The notes beneath the pieces are model-generated. The model saw nothing but the letters and a program-made list of their open reading frames with translations. It did not search any database and had not been told where the DNA came from. From positions 1 to 11,551 of the forward strand of contig JAJYAR010000040.1 in the NCBI GenBank assembly GCA_021779435.1: 11,551 nucleotides of DNA, read 5' to 3'. A program made the position numbers and the translations under genes. This document shows, piece after piece, positions 1 to 6,794 of the stretch (positions are counted from its first letter, which is position 1; each line of letters starts with the position of its first letter). The DNA is from a bacterium. GTDB lineage: Bacteria; Verrucomicrobiota; Verrucomicrobiae; JAJYAR01.

Positions 1-1205
1 TCGCCCTCACGGGCACGCTCATCAGCGAGGACACGGAGCTCATGATCGCCGCACTGCGGACTCTCGGGGTTTCCGTGGACATGGCTGGCGACCGCGTCGT
101 GGTCAGCGGCCAGTCGCGGCTTTTTTCCCCGGGGCGCGCCGACCTCTTCGTGGGCCTCGCCGGCACCGCCGCCCGTTTTCTTACGGCCTTGTGCGCCGCC
201 GCGCCCTCCGGCGACTGGCGAATCGACGGCGTGCCCCAGATGCGCCGCCGGCCGATGAAGGGCCTCATCGATGCGCTCGGGGTGCTCGGAGCGGACATCC
301 GCTGCCTTGGCGAGGACGGCCATTTTCCCATCGAAATCCATGCCCGGGGGCTTCGTGGCGGCCCCGTCGACATCGACGCACGCGAAAGCAGTCAGCTGCT
401 CTCCGCGCTCCTGATGGTCGCTCCGCTGGCGTCCTCGCCCGTTGAAGTCAGGCTGGTCGGCGGCGTGCGCTGGCCGTTCGTACAGATGACCTCGCGGCTG
501 ATGGAGCAATTTGGCCAACCCGCGCTAAAACGCCTCGCCGAAGACCGATTCCTGATCGGCTCCGGCCAGAGTTATCGCGCGCCCGGTGGCCTGTACGGCG
601 TCGAACCCGACGCGACCGCCGCGAGCTATTTCCTGGCACTGCCTCTCGTCGTCGGTGGGAGCATCCGCCTCCCTGGACTTCGCGGACCGGGTGCGGGACT
701 CCAGGGCGACACCGAGTTCATCGAGATCCTCCGCGCGGTCGGCGGGATCTTCCGCGAATCCACCGAGGGACTCGAGTCGTCGCGCGACGCGGCCACTGCG
801 CTGCATGGTGTTTCGCGCGACTTCAGCGGATGTTCCGACACTTTCCTCACGCTCGCCGCCATCGCTCCCTTGCTCGAGGGGCCGACCCGGATCGAGGGCA
901 TCGCCCACACGCGCAAGCAGGAGACCGACCGCGTCGCGGGCATGGCGCGCGAACTTCGCAGGCTTGGCCAGGACGTGCACGAGGAGGAGGGAGCCCTGAC
1001 GATCACCCCACGCCCGCTCGTCCAGGGCGTTGAAATCGAAACCTACGGGGACCACCGTTTCGCGATGAGCTTCGCCATCCTCGGAAGCCGGGACCTTCGA
1101 GGCGACGGTCAGCCGTGGCTTTCCGTGCACAATCCGGCGTGTTGCGCCAAGACCTTCCCGCGCTTCTTCGAGGTGCTCGACGACCTTCGGAACGAGCGCG
1201 TCTGA
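1..1205 (+). CDS. aroA: 3-phosphoshikimate 1-carboxyvinyltransferase (EPSP synthase), 5'-partial
   Basis: Joins shikimate-3-phosphate and phosphoenolpyruvate to make EPSP, the sixth step of the cytosolic shikimate pathway. The reading frame is open from base 3, and the residues before the ATG at 42 (LTGTLISEDTEL) already match the family. That ATG is therefore internal, and the true start, with the Lys-Ser and Arg substrate-binding residues, lies outside the window. Visible motifs are LAGTAARF (156-179), the RRRPMKGLIDAL helix, ESSQLLSALLM, SDTFLTLAAIAPLLEG with the catalytic-type Asp, RKQETDR (912-932), YGDHRFAM, and CCAKTFPRFFEVL near the C-terminus. Two positions differ from the E. coli enzyme: Leu replaces the Asn of the NAGTA motif, and Gln (918-920) replaces the Lys of KETDR. 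The gene ends in TGA and is followed 83 bases later by cmk on the same strand. The family call is secure; catalytic competence is inferred from the remaining residues. Confidence 0.96.
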   Translation, partial: ALTGTLISEDTELMIAALRTLGVSVDMAGDRVVVSGQSRLFSPGRADLFVGLAGTAARFLTALCAAAPSGDWRIDGVPQMRRRPMKGLIDALGVLGADIRCLGEDGHFPIEIHARGLRGGPVDIDARESSQLLSALLMVAPLASSPVEVRLVGGVRWPFVQMTSRLMEQFGQPALKRLAEDRFLIGSGQSYRAPGGLYGVEPDATAASYFLALPLVVGGSIRLPGLRGPGAGLQGDTEFIEILRAVGGIFRESTEGLESSRDAATALHGVSRDFSGCSDTFLTLAAIAPLLEGPTRIEGIAHTRKQETDRVAGMARELRRLGQDVHEEEGALTITPRPLVQGVEIETYGDHRFAMSFAILGSRDLRGDGQPWLSVHNPACCAKTFPRFFEVLDDLRNERV

Positions 1206-1288
1206 GCGCTTCCCGCCCCACCCAGAATTGTGTCGCGTTTTCCACGCCCCGCCGTGCTCTTCCAACCTCCACTTCAACGAAACGCAGC

Positions 1289-1963
1289 ATGACCGCAGCA
1301 CGCTTCATCATCGTTGCCATCGACGGCGGCGCGGCCTCGGGCAAGTCTTCGACTTCCCGGGCACTCAGCGAGCGTTTTCATCTGCTGCACGTCGACACGG
1401 GATCCTTTTATCGCGCGATCACCGCCGAGCTGCTGCGCCGCGGCGTGAGCGCGTCGGACCTCCGTGCCGTGAGAACCTCGGTCGCCGGCCTCACGTTGGG
1501 AACCGACCTGGTTGGGCGCAGCGCCTGCATGACGATCGACGGACGTCCCATCGACGCGGCCGAAATCCGCAGCGCAACGGTGAACGGCGAGGTTTCGCGA
1601 TTTGCCGCGATTCCCGAGATTCGCACCGCGCTGCTCGCCTACCAGCGCGGACAGGCGGAGGTGGCACGCAAGGCAGGCTTCCACGGATTGGTGATGGAAG
1701 GACGCGACATCGGCTCGGTGATCTTCCCCCAGGCGGACTTTCGTTTCTTCCTCTACGCCGATCCCCTGGAGCGCGCAAAGCGCCGCGCGCTCGAGGGCCA
1801 GACCGATTCCATCGTGGAGAGGGACCGACTCGACACCCAGCGGCGCACCGCGCCCCTCGCCTGCCCCCCTGGAGCCACGGCGATCGACAGCACCCACCTC
1901 TCACTCGATCAGGTCGTCGAGTTCGTCTCGAAATCCATCGAGGCTGCAGGCACTCCGGCCTGA
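1289..1963 (+). CDS. cmk: cytidylate kinase (CMP/dCMP kinase)
   Basis: Phosphorylates CMP and dCMP with ATP in the cytosol, supplying CDP for nucleic acid and phospholipid precursors. The 224-residue protein has the P-loop GGAASGKSS (13-21), the DTGSFYRA segment (36-43), the substrate region around RTALLAYQR (112-120), MEGRDIGSVIFPQAD (136-150), and ERDRLDTQRRTAPL (177-190). I chose the ATG at 1289 because family similarity starts about seven residues later. The open frame extends back to 1115, but that part overlaps the end of aroA and is not Cmk-like. No Shine-Dalgarno motif precedes the start. The stretch between the KRRALEG helix and the ERD motif is about ten residues shorter than in E. 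coli Cmk, so the lid is probably short. It lies between aroA and plsC in a likely operon. Confidence 0.95.
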   Translation: MTAARFIIVAIDGGAASGKSSTSRALSERFHLLHVDTGSFYRAITAELLRRGVSASDLRAVRTSVAGLTLGTDLVGRSACMTIDGRPIDAAEIRSATVNGEVSRFAAIPEIRTALLAYQRGQAEVARKAGFHGLVMEGRDIGSVIFPQADFRFFLYADPLERAKRRALEGQTDSIVERDRLDTQRRTAPLACPPGATAIDSTHLSLDQVVEFVSKSIEAAGTPA

Positions 1964-1985
1964 GGCCACTCCGCCCACCCGGATC

Positions 1986-2645
1986 ATGAGCGAGGCATTT
2001 CCCCAGTCGCGGATGACGTTCGTCTATGGCTTCTGCCATTACATCATTCGCGTCCTATTCGACATCGCGTTTCGCGGCGAGGTCGTCGGCCTTGAAAATC
2101 TCCCGCGCGACAGCGGCTTCATCGTCAGCTGCAATCACGCGAGCCATCTCGATCCGCCCCTCGTCGGCTGCCACATCCCGCGGCAGATGTGCTTCTTTGC
2201 GCGCAAGACCCTCTGGAAACCCGGCTTCGCTTCCTGGTGGTTGGATACGGTCGGCACCATTCCCGTCGACCGCGATGGAGGCTCCGACATTCACGCGATG
2301 AAACGCGTGCTTCGCGCGATCGCTGACGGAAAGGTCCTGATCCTCTTCCCCGAGGGCACGCGCACGCCCGACGGAAAGCTGCAAAAGCCGAAAGCCGGCG
2401 TGGGTTTCATGGCCTGCAGGACGGGTGTGACCGTCGTGCCGGCCCGTGTCTTTGGAAGCTACGAAGCCTTTGGCAAGGGTGGCCCGGTCCGCCTCGGCTC
2501 GCCGGTGTCGGTCGTCTACGGCAAACCGATCCACGCCGCCGACTACGATCATCCCTCCGACGGCAAGGAGCGCTACCAGCGTGCGAGCGAGCGGATCTTC
2601 GAAAAGATCGCCGCGTTGCGGCTGCCCGACGACCTGGTGATCTGA
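1986..2645 (+). CDS. plsC: 1-acyl-sn-glycerol-3-phosphate acyltransferase
   Basis: Transfers an acyl chain to the sn-2 position of lysophosphatidic acid to give phosphatidic acid, at the inner face of the cytoplasmic membrane. The 219-residue protein has the acyltransferase blocks in order: NHASHLDP with the catalytic HX4D (His51, Asp56), IPVDRDGG (92-99), FPEGTRTPDGKL (121-132), and VVPARVFGS (150-158). A hydrophobic N-terminal segment (about 11-29) could sit in the membrane. Length is normal for the short bacterial PlsC form. It begins 22 bases after the cmk stop, which supports co-transcription. The acyl donor (acyl-ACP or acyl-CoA) cannot be read from the sequence, and a related lysophospholipid acyltransferase is the main alternative. 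Confidence 0.93.
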   Translation: MSEAFPQSRMTFVYGFCHYIIRVLFDIAFRGEVVGLENLPRDSGFIVSCNHASHLDPPLVGCHIPRQMCFFARKTLWKPGFASWWLDTVGTIPVDRDGGSDIHAMKRVLRAIADGKVLILFPEGTRTPDGKLQKPKAGVGFMACRTGVTVVPARVFGSYEAFGKGGPVRLGSPVSVVYGKPIHAADYDHPSDGKERYQRASERIFEKIAALRLPDDLVI

Positions 2646-2670
2646 GGCCCGAGCGGTCGGCGCGCGGGCC
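2646..2670. terminator. possible bidirectional hairpin between plsC and meaB
   Basis: The 28 bases separating the convergent stop codons contain a 6-bp inverted repeat (GGCCCG at 2646-2651, CGGGCC at 2665-2670), with two more possible inner G-C pairs after a mismatch. Its place between two converging operons suits a shared terminator. No T-tract follows on either strand, and the region is so GC-rich that chance pairing is possible, so the call is tentative. Confidence 0.35.
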
Positions 2671-2673
2671 CGG

Positions 2674-3807
2674 TCAGCGCGCGCGTTCGCGCAACAGGTC
2701 GAGAGCCCCCACAAGGGCCGGCATGTGGCCATGGGCGACCGCGTATTCCACCGCCTCGAGCCGATTCTTTACCTCAGGCGACGCGTAGAACTCGGTGCGC
2801 AGGCTCTCGAGGATCAACGCGTGCATCCAATCCACCGCCTGCTCGCGACGACGCGCCTCGTGCGCCCCGGTCGCCTGCGTGTGCGCAAAAAACCGATCCA
2901 TCATCGTCCACACCTCGGGAACCCCCTCACCCGACAGGGAGGACGCCAGGAGCGCGGGCGTTTCCCAACCCGGGGTCGTCGGCTGGAGATAATGCAGCAC
3001 GCGCTTCATCTCCGCCTGCGCGGCCATGCAGCGCGGCTTGTTGTCGCCGTCGGCCTTGTTGATCACGATCGCGTCGGCCAGCTCGATGACGCCCTTCTTG
3101 ATCCCCTGCATCTCGTCGCCCGCGCCGGCGATCATCAGCACGAGGAAAAGATCCACCATCGATGCCACGGTCACCTCGTTCTGCCCCACCCCCACGGTCT
3201 CGACGATCACGACGTCGAAGCCCGCCGCCTCGCACACCAGGATGGCCTCGCGCGTCTTGCGCGCGACCCCGCCCAGCGATCCGCCGGAGGGCGACGGTCG
3301 GATGAATGCGTTTTTTCGCGTCCCCAGTTTCTCCATACGCACCTTGTCGCCAAGGATGCTTCCGCCGTGAACCGAGCTGGACGGATCGATCGCGAGCACC
3401 GCAACGCGGCGCCCGAGATCAGTCAGGCGACAGCCAAAGGACTCGATGAACGTGCTCTTCCCCGCCCCCGGGATGCCCGTGATGCCCAGACGCCGCGCCT
3501 TGCCCGAGTAAGGCAGGAGCTTTGCCAGAAGCTGCTGGGCCTGCATCTGGTGCGCAGGCGCGTTGCTCTCGATGAGCGTGATCGCCCGCCCCAGCACCAT
3601 CAGGTCGCCGGCAATGACGCCCGCCGCATAATCATCCACACTGAGCCGGGGACGGCGCGCCGATGCGTCCTTTTGGGGGCTCACCGCTTCCGAGCTTCGG
3701 GGCACTCCCTGCACCACTCGGGTCGCAAAGGCCTCGTTCGCATCCTCGGGTGCCCATTCCGGCCTGGATTGGGTGCCCTGATCGGACGGTGGCTCGGGAT
3801 CGTGCAT
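2674..3807 (-). CDS. meaB: MeaB/ArgK-type G3E GTPase, methylmalonyl-CoA mutase chaperone
   Basis: MeaB-family GTPases load and protect the cobalamin cofactor of methylmalonyl-CoA mutase or a related acyl-CoA mutase. From the ATG at 3807 the protein is 377 residues. It shows the helical start SVDDYAAGVIAGD, then ITLIES, P-loop GIPGAGKS (111-118), AIDPSSSVHGGSILGD, AFIRPSPSGGSLGGVARKT, ETVGVGQNE (203-211), GDEMQGIKKG (230-239), and NKADGD (250-255). A C-terminal helical part may serve dimerisation. Similarity to E. coli ArgK begins near residue 55, so about 50 polar residues precede the core. In-frame ATGs at 3864 and 3894 are alternatives (396 or 406 residues). I prefer 3807 because codons upstream of it lose the GC-rich third positions, but no start has a clear ribosome site. 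It is last in a likely trpA-miaA-meaB run. No mutase gene is in view. Confidence 0.93.
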   Translation of the reverse strand: MHDPEPPSDQGTQSRPEWAPEDANEAFATRVVQGVPRSSEAVSPQKDASARRPRLSVDDYAAGVIAGDLMVLGRAITLIESNAPAHQMQAQQLLAKLLPYSGKARRLGITGIPGAGKSTFIESFGCRLTDLGRRVAVLAIDPSSSVHGGSILGDKVRMEKLGTRKNAFIRPSPSGGSLGGVARKTREAILVCEAAGFDVVIVETVGVGQNEVTVASMVDLFLVLMIAGAGDEMQGIKKGVIELADAIVINKADGDNKPRCMAAQAEMKRVLHYLQPTTPGWETPALLASSLSGEGVPEVWTMMDRFFAHTQATGAHEARRREQAVDWMHALILESLRTEFYASPEVKNRLEAVEYAVAHGHMPALVGALDLLRERAR

Positions 3808-3944
3808 GGCACGAGGATCGACAAAACCATGGACCCTTTGCAAGCGATCCGACGTTGGGCGCATCGGGATAAAAACACCGGGGCCGACCGTCATGCGGAA
3901 GGCTAATATCCCGCCTGCCTCGGGACGGCACGCGTCTCCGCCGA

Positions 3945-4877
3945 TCAGTCGTCGCGGCCAAAGAGTGTTTCCACATCCGCCGAATCGCCATTCACGGCGG
4001 GATGCGGGGGCAATTGCGTCCGAAACCAGGTGCGCTGCTTTTTGACGAGTCCCTGGGTGTTGCGACAGATTGCCGCCTCGAGACCTTGGGGAGGCGGGCC
4101 CGCATTGAGCGCCGCAATGATCTCGCGATAGCCGATTGCCGAGGCGGCGCTGGGGTTGCGCTCGATCCCAAGGGGTATCAGGCGCCGCACTTCGTCGACC
4201 AGGCCCGCCGCCATCATGGCCGACACCCTCGCCACGATCCGGCGATCGAGCTCCGGCCGATCGCGGTCGACCCGCACAAGTCGGACCTCCCAATCCGAAA
4301 ACGCCGACGGCTGCCGCGCAAACGCCTCCGCAAGTTCCACAACCGTCCGGCCGGACGCCAGGCAGCGTTCGAGCGCCCGAACCACCCGGCGCGGATTGGC
4401 CGCGTCGAGCCTGCCAAGTCCGTCGGGATTCATGGCCCGAAGCTCCTTCACCGCCTCTTCGTGCGTGAGCGCCCGCACGCGATCCCGAATTTCCGCCGAC
4501 ACCTCCACGCCGTCCGCAACCGGAGCGAGAAAACTCTTCAGATAAAAGCCGCTTCCCCCCGTCACGAGCACGCGCCGTCCCCGTGCCACGATCGATTCGG
4601 CAACCTCGCGGGCGGCGGCGACGAAACGTGTCACGTCCATCTGGTCCGTCACGTCGCAGATGTCGATGAGGTGATGCGGCACCCGCGAGAGCTCCTCGCG
4701 TGTCGGCTTCGCCGTGCCAATGTCCATGCCGCGATAAAACAGCAGTGAATCGCACGAAAGGATTTCCGCGTTGAAACGTTCGGCCCAGCGCAGTGCGAAC
4801 TCGGTCTTTCCAACGGCCGTGCAGCCGGTGAGGATGCGGATTACGCGGCCCGGAGTGCGAAGGGCGTTCGAGGACAT
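3945..4877 (-). CDS. miaA: tRNA dimethylallyltransferase (tRNA A37 prenylation)
   Basis: Transfers a dimethylallyl group from DMAPP to N6 of adenosine 37 in tRNAs that read codons starting with U, which stabilises codon pairing. The 310-residue protein has the P-loop GCTAVGKT (18-25), the catalytic Asp in CDSLLFYRGMDIGTAKPT (42-59), VPHHLIDICD, GGSGFYLKSF (107-116), NPRRVVRALE (161-170), SAIGYREII (246-254), and the C-terminal TQGLVKKQRTWFRTQ (274-288). Length and the DSLLFYRG form resemble the E. coli enzyme. The ATG at 4877 is 34 bases after the trpA stop, so the two are probably co-transcribed. No Shine-Dalgarno motif is seen; instead a short inverted repeat (TCGTC/GACGA on the + strand, 4877-4890) overlaps the start codon. 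Confidence 0.96.
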   Translation of the reverse strand: MSSNALRTPGRVIRILTGCTAVGKTEFALRWAERFNAEILSCDSLLFYRGMDIGTAKPTREELSRVPHHLIDICDVTDQMDVTRFVAAAREVAESIVARGRRVLVTGGSGFYLKSFLAPVADGVEVSAEIRDRVRALTHEEAVKELRAMNPDGLGRLDAANPRRVVRALERCLASGRTVVELAEAFARQPSAFSDWEVRLVRVDRDRPELDRRIVARVSAMMAAGLVDEVRRLIPLGIERNPSAASAIGYREIIAALNAGPPPQGLEAAICRNTQGLVKKQRTWFRTQLPPHPAVNGDSADVETLFGRDD

Positions 4878-4911
4878 CGTCGCTCGACGAGACGACAGTA
4901 CGCCGGCCGCG

Positions 4912-5709
4912 CTAGGCGCCGCGCCGGGTGCCGGCCAGCAGGTCCGCCGCGACCTTAGCCAGGCCCGGGCCGATCGCCGTGCGGGCGGAGAGGTTCTGGG
5001 CGATGACGTTCACAAGGGCGCTGCCCACCACGACGCCATCCGCATGCGCGGCCACAAGCGCCACATGCTCGCGCCGCGATACGCCAAAACCCACGACCAC
5101 AGGCAGCGTCGTATGCCGCCGGATGCGTGCCATGGCCTCCGGAATGCCCGAGGCCATCTGGGCGCGCATGCCCGTCACTCCCTCGCGGGAGACGTAGTAG
5201 ATGAACCCCGTCGCGGCCTCAGCAATAAGGGGAAGGCGCTCCTCCGAAGTGGTCGGTGCAACAATGAACACGGTGTCCACACCACAGCGCCTGCAGTGCC
5301 CGAGCAATTCGCCGGCCTCCTCCGGCGGGAGGTCGAGTGTGAGCAAGCCGTCGACGCCCGCCGCCTTGGCGGCCTCGACATAGCGTCCGACTCCATTGGT
5401 GAAGTACGTGTAAAAGACGATCGGCGCCTGGGGAAACTCGGCGCGCAGCCGGCTCACCAGCTCGAACACCCGCGCGCTGTTCATGCCGCTTTCGAGTGCC
5501 CGCTGAGCGGCCAGCTGGTTCACCAGACCGTCGGCGAGCGGATCCGAAAACGGCACTCCAAGCTCGAGGATGTCGATGCCGCTCCGAAGCAGCGCCCGGC
5601 AGGCTTCGAGCGAGGTCTCAAGATCGGGATCGCCGGCACACAGGTACGCAACGAAGGCTGCACGGTTCTCGCTACGGGCGCGGGCGAAGGCTTGGGCGAT
5701 GCGGGACAT
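4912..5709 (-). CDS. trpA: tryptophan synthase alpha subunit
   Basis: Cleaves indole-3-glycerol phosphate to indole and glyceraldehyde-3-phosphate in the cytosol; indole passes to the beta subunit. The 265-residue TIM barrel keeps both catalytic acids, Glu49 in DILELGVPFSDP and Asp60 in PLADG, at the E. coli positions. It also has the ISREGVTG-type loop (YVSREGVTG, 172-180) and the phosphate-binding GFGVSRREHV (207-216) and VVGSALV. The ATG at 5709 was chosen because family similarity starts there and an AGGA motif lies six bases upstream; the longer open frame to 5802 adds unrelated residues. After Asp60 the usual GPTIQ reads GLVNQ. trpB and the other trp genes are not adjacent: the epimerase-like gene lies upstream and miaA downstream. 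Confidence 0.96.
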   Translation of the reverse strand: MSRIAQAFARARSENRAAFVAYLCAGDPDLETSLEACRALLRSGIDILELGVPFSDPLADGLVNQLAAQRALESGMNSARVFELVSRLRAEFPQAPIVFYTYFTNGVGRYVEAAKAAGVDGLLTLDLPPEEAGELLGHCRRCGVDTVFIVAPTTSEERLPLIAEAATGFIYYVSREGVTGMRAQMASGIPEAMARIRRHTTLPVVVGFGVSRREHVALVAAHADGVVVGSALVNVIAQNLSARTAIGPGLAKVAADLLAGTRRGA

Positions 5710-5715
5710 GGCTCG

Positions 5716-5719
5716 TCCT
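5716..5719 (-). promoter_or_regulatory. Shine-Dalgarno site of trpA
   Basis: AGGA on the - strand with six bases to the ATG at 5709. It fixes the trpA start and is one of the few recognisable ribosome-binding motifs in the window. Confidence 0.6.
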
Positions 5720-5808
5720 ATCGCCTCAGAATTCCGGCGGGGGGCAACGCTTTTCTGATCCCGGCGCCAGCCCCGGCACCACAAGCCCCCGGGTAAACAC
5801 ACGTCCGT

Positions 5809-6702
5809 TTAACCCAGAGTATCGAGCAGCGCGCCCGGAAGATCCGGGAACCGATACACGAAGCCGCGCTCCCGGAGCACCGCCGGCAGCGCCCGGCAGC
5901 TCGCAAGCAGGGTCTCCCGCGCCATCTCCCCCAAAGCCAGCGTGAGCAGCGCCGCCGGCACCGGCATCCAGGCGCGACGCGAGAGCGACGCAGCCAAGGT
6001 CGCGGCAAATTGTTCGTTGCGAAGCGGGTCCGGACTCACCGCGTTGACGGGACCCGACACCGACGGCTCGGTCAGGATAAACAGGATCGCACGCACCAGG
6101 TCCTCGCTGGATATCCAGCTCATCCAGGCGCGGCCGTCCCCCAGCTTGCCTCCCAGTCCCAGTCTGAAGAGCGGCAGCATCTTTGCGAGCGCTCCTCCCC
6201 GTCCGCTCATCACGACGCCAATCCGCAGACATACCACACGCGTGCCCGAGTCCGACGCCTTCATCGCCTCCGCTTCCCAGTCGACACAAAGCCTGGCAAG
6301 AAACCCGCTACCCGCCGGCGATTTCTCTGTGAGCACCTCGCCGCCGCGGTCCCCGTAGATGCCGACGGCCGATGCATTCACAAGCACGCGCGGCCGCGAT
6401 GCCGCGGCCGCCAACCCGCGCACCAGCGTACCCGTGCTTCGGATGCGGCTGTCGCGAAGTTCGCTCCGGCGGACTGCCGTCCACCGTCCCGCCGCCACAT
6501 TGCTGCCACAAAGATTCACCACCGCATCGACCGAGTCGAACACGCCCGCAGGCAACGTGCCGGCCACCGGATCCCAGACCGCGGTGCCCGGCTCCCCGCC
6601 TCCCTCGCGCACGAGCCGCAGGACATCGTGGCCCTCGGCCTTCAGGCGCGGCACAAGGACGGAACCAACCAGACCCGTGGAACCTGCGACGACGATCTTC
6701 AT
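5809..6702 (-). CDS. TIGR01777-family NAD-dependent epimerase/dehydratase-like protein (YfcH/SulA type)
   Basis: A 297-residue extended short-chain dehydrogenase-like protein. The Rossmann motif GSTGLVGS (7-14) opens it. Then come VNLCGSNVAAGRW, SRIRSTGTLV (an SRI-type family motif), NASAVGIYGDRGG with the catalytic-type YxxxG region, GFLARLCVDWEAEA, MSWISSEDLVRAI, PVNAVSP, and the family's distinctive C-terminal LGEMARETLL plus RGFVYRFPDLPGAL. The substrate of this family is not established, so no reaction is assigned. The ATG at 6702 is set by the MKIVVAGSTG start; a GGAAGG sequence 12 bases upstream may serve as a ribosome site. It starts 92 bases after phrB on the same strand, an association also known from other bacteria, which suggests a role in light or oxidative stress, but this is inference. 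Confidence 0.92.
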   Translation of the reverse strand: MKIVVAGSTGLVGSVLVPRLKAEGHDVLRLVREGGGEPGTAVWDPVAGTLPAGVFDSVDAVVNLCGSNVAAGRWTAVRRSELRDSRIRSTGTLVRGLAAAASRPRVLVNASAVGIYGDRGGEVLTEKSPAGSGFLARLCVDWEAEAMKASDSGTRVVCLRIGVVMSGRGGALAKMLPLFRLGLGGKLGDGRAWMSWISSEDLVRAILFILTEPSVSGPVNAVSPDPLRNEQFAATLAASLSRRAWMPVPAALLTLALGEMARETLLASCRALPAVLRERGFVYRFPDLPGALLDTLG

Positions 6703-6716
6703 GAGATGGGTAGACC

Positions 6717-6729
6717 TTCCGTATCGGAA
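6717..6729. repeat. short interrupted palindrome upstream of the epimerase-like gene
   Basis: TTCCG-TAT-CGGAA is a perfect 5-bp inverted repeat with a 3-base spacer, 14 bases before the start codon at 6702. On the coding strand one arm overlaps the GGAAGG ribosome-site candidate. It could be an operator or a small hairpin that tunes translation, but it is short enough to be chance. Confidence 0.35.
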
Positions 6730-6760
6730 CTTTGCTCCCCAAGCACGCCCTATCCTGGGA

Positions 6761-6774
6761 CCGCCCACCGGCGG
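6761..6774 (-). terminator. weak hairpin after phrB
   Basis: CCGCC and GGCGG form a 5-bp stem with a 4-base loop, about 20 bases past the phrB stop. There is no T-run, so it may only slow polymerase or protect the phrB 3' end. Confidence 0.22.
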
Positions 6775-6794
6775 CGCATGGCGATGGCCGGTTC

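Noticed and set aside
2725..3906. 393-codon open frame on the + strand opposite meaB
   Set aside because: His/Arg-rich composition with no recognisable motifs; it mirrors the well-supported meaB coding strand.
3895..4755. The meaB reading frame stays open far upstream, through miaA, giving a 693-codon frame
   Set aside because: The upstream part has low-complexity Arg/Gly-rich translation and overlaps miaA, which has clear family motifs in another frame. GC-rich DNA has few stops.
4877..4890. Short inverted repeat over the miaA start codon
   Set aside because: Five base pairs with a 4-base loop is too short in GC-rich DNA to claim regulation.
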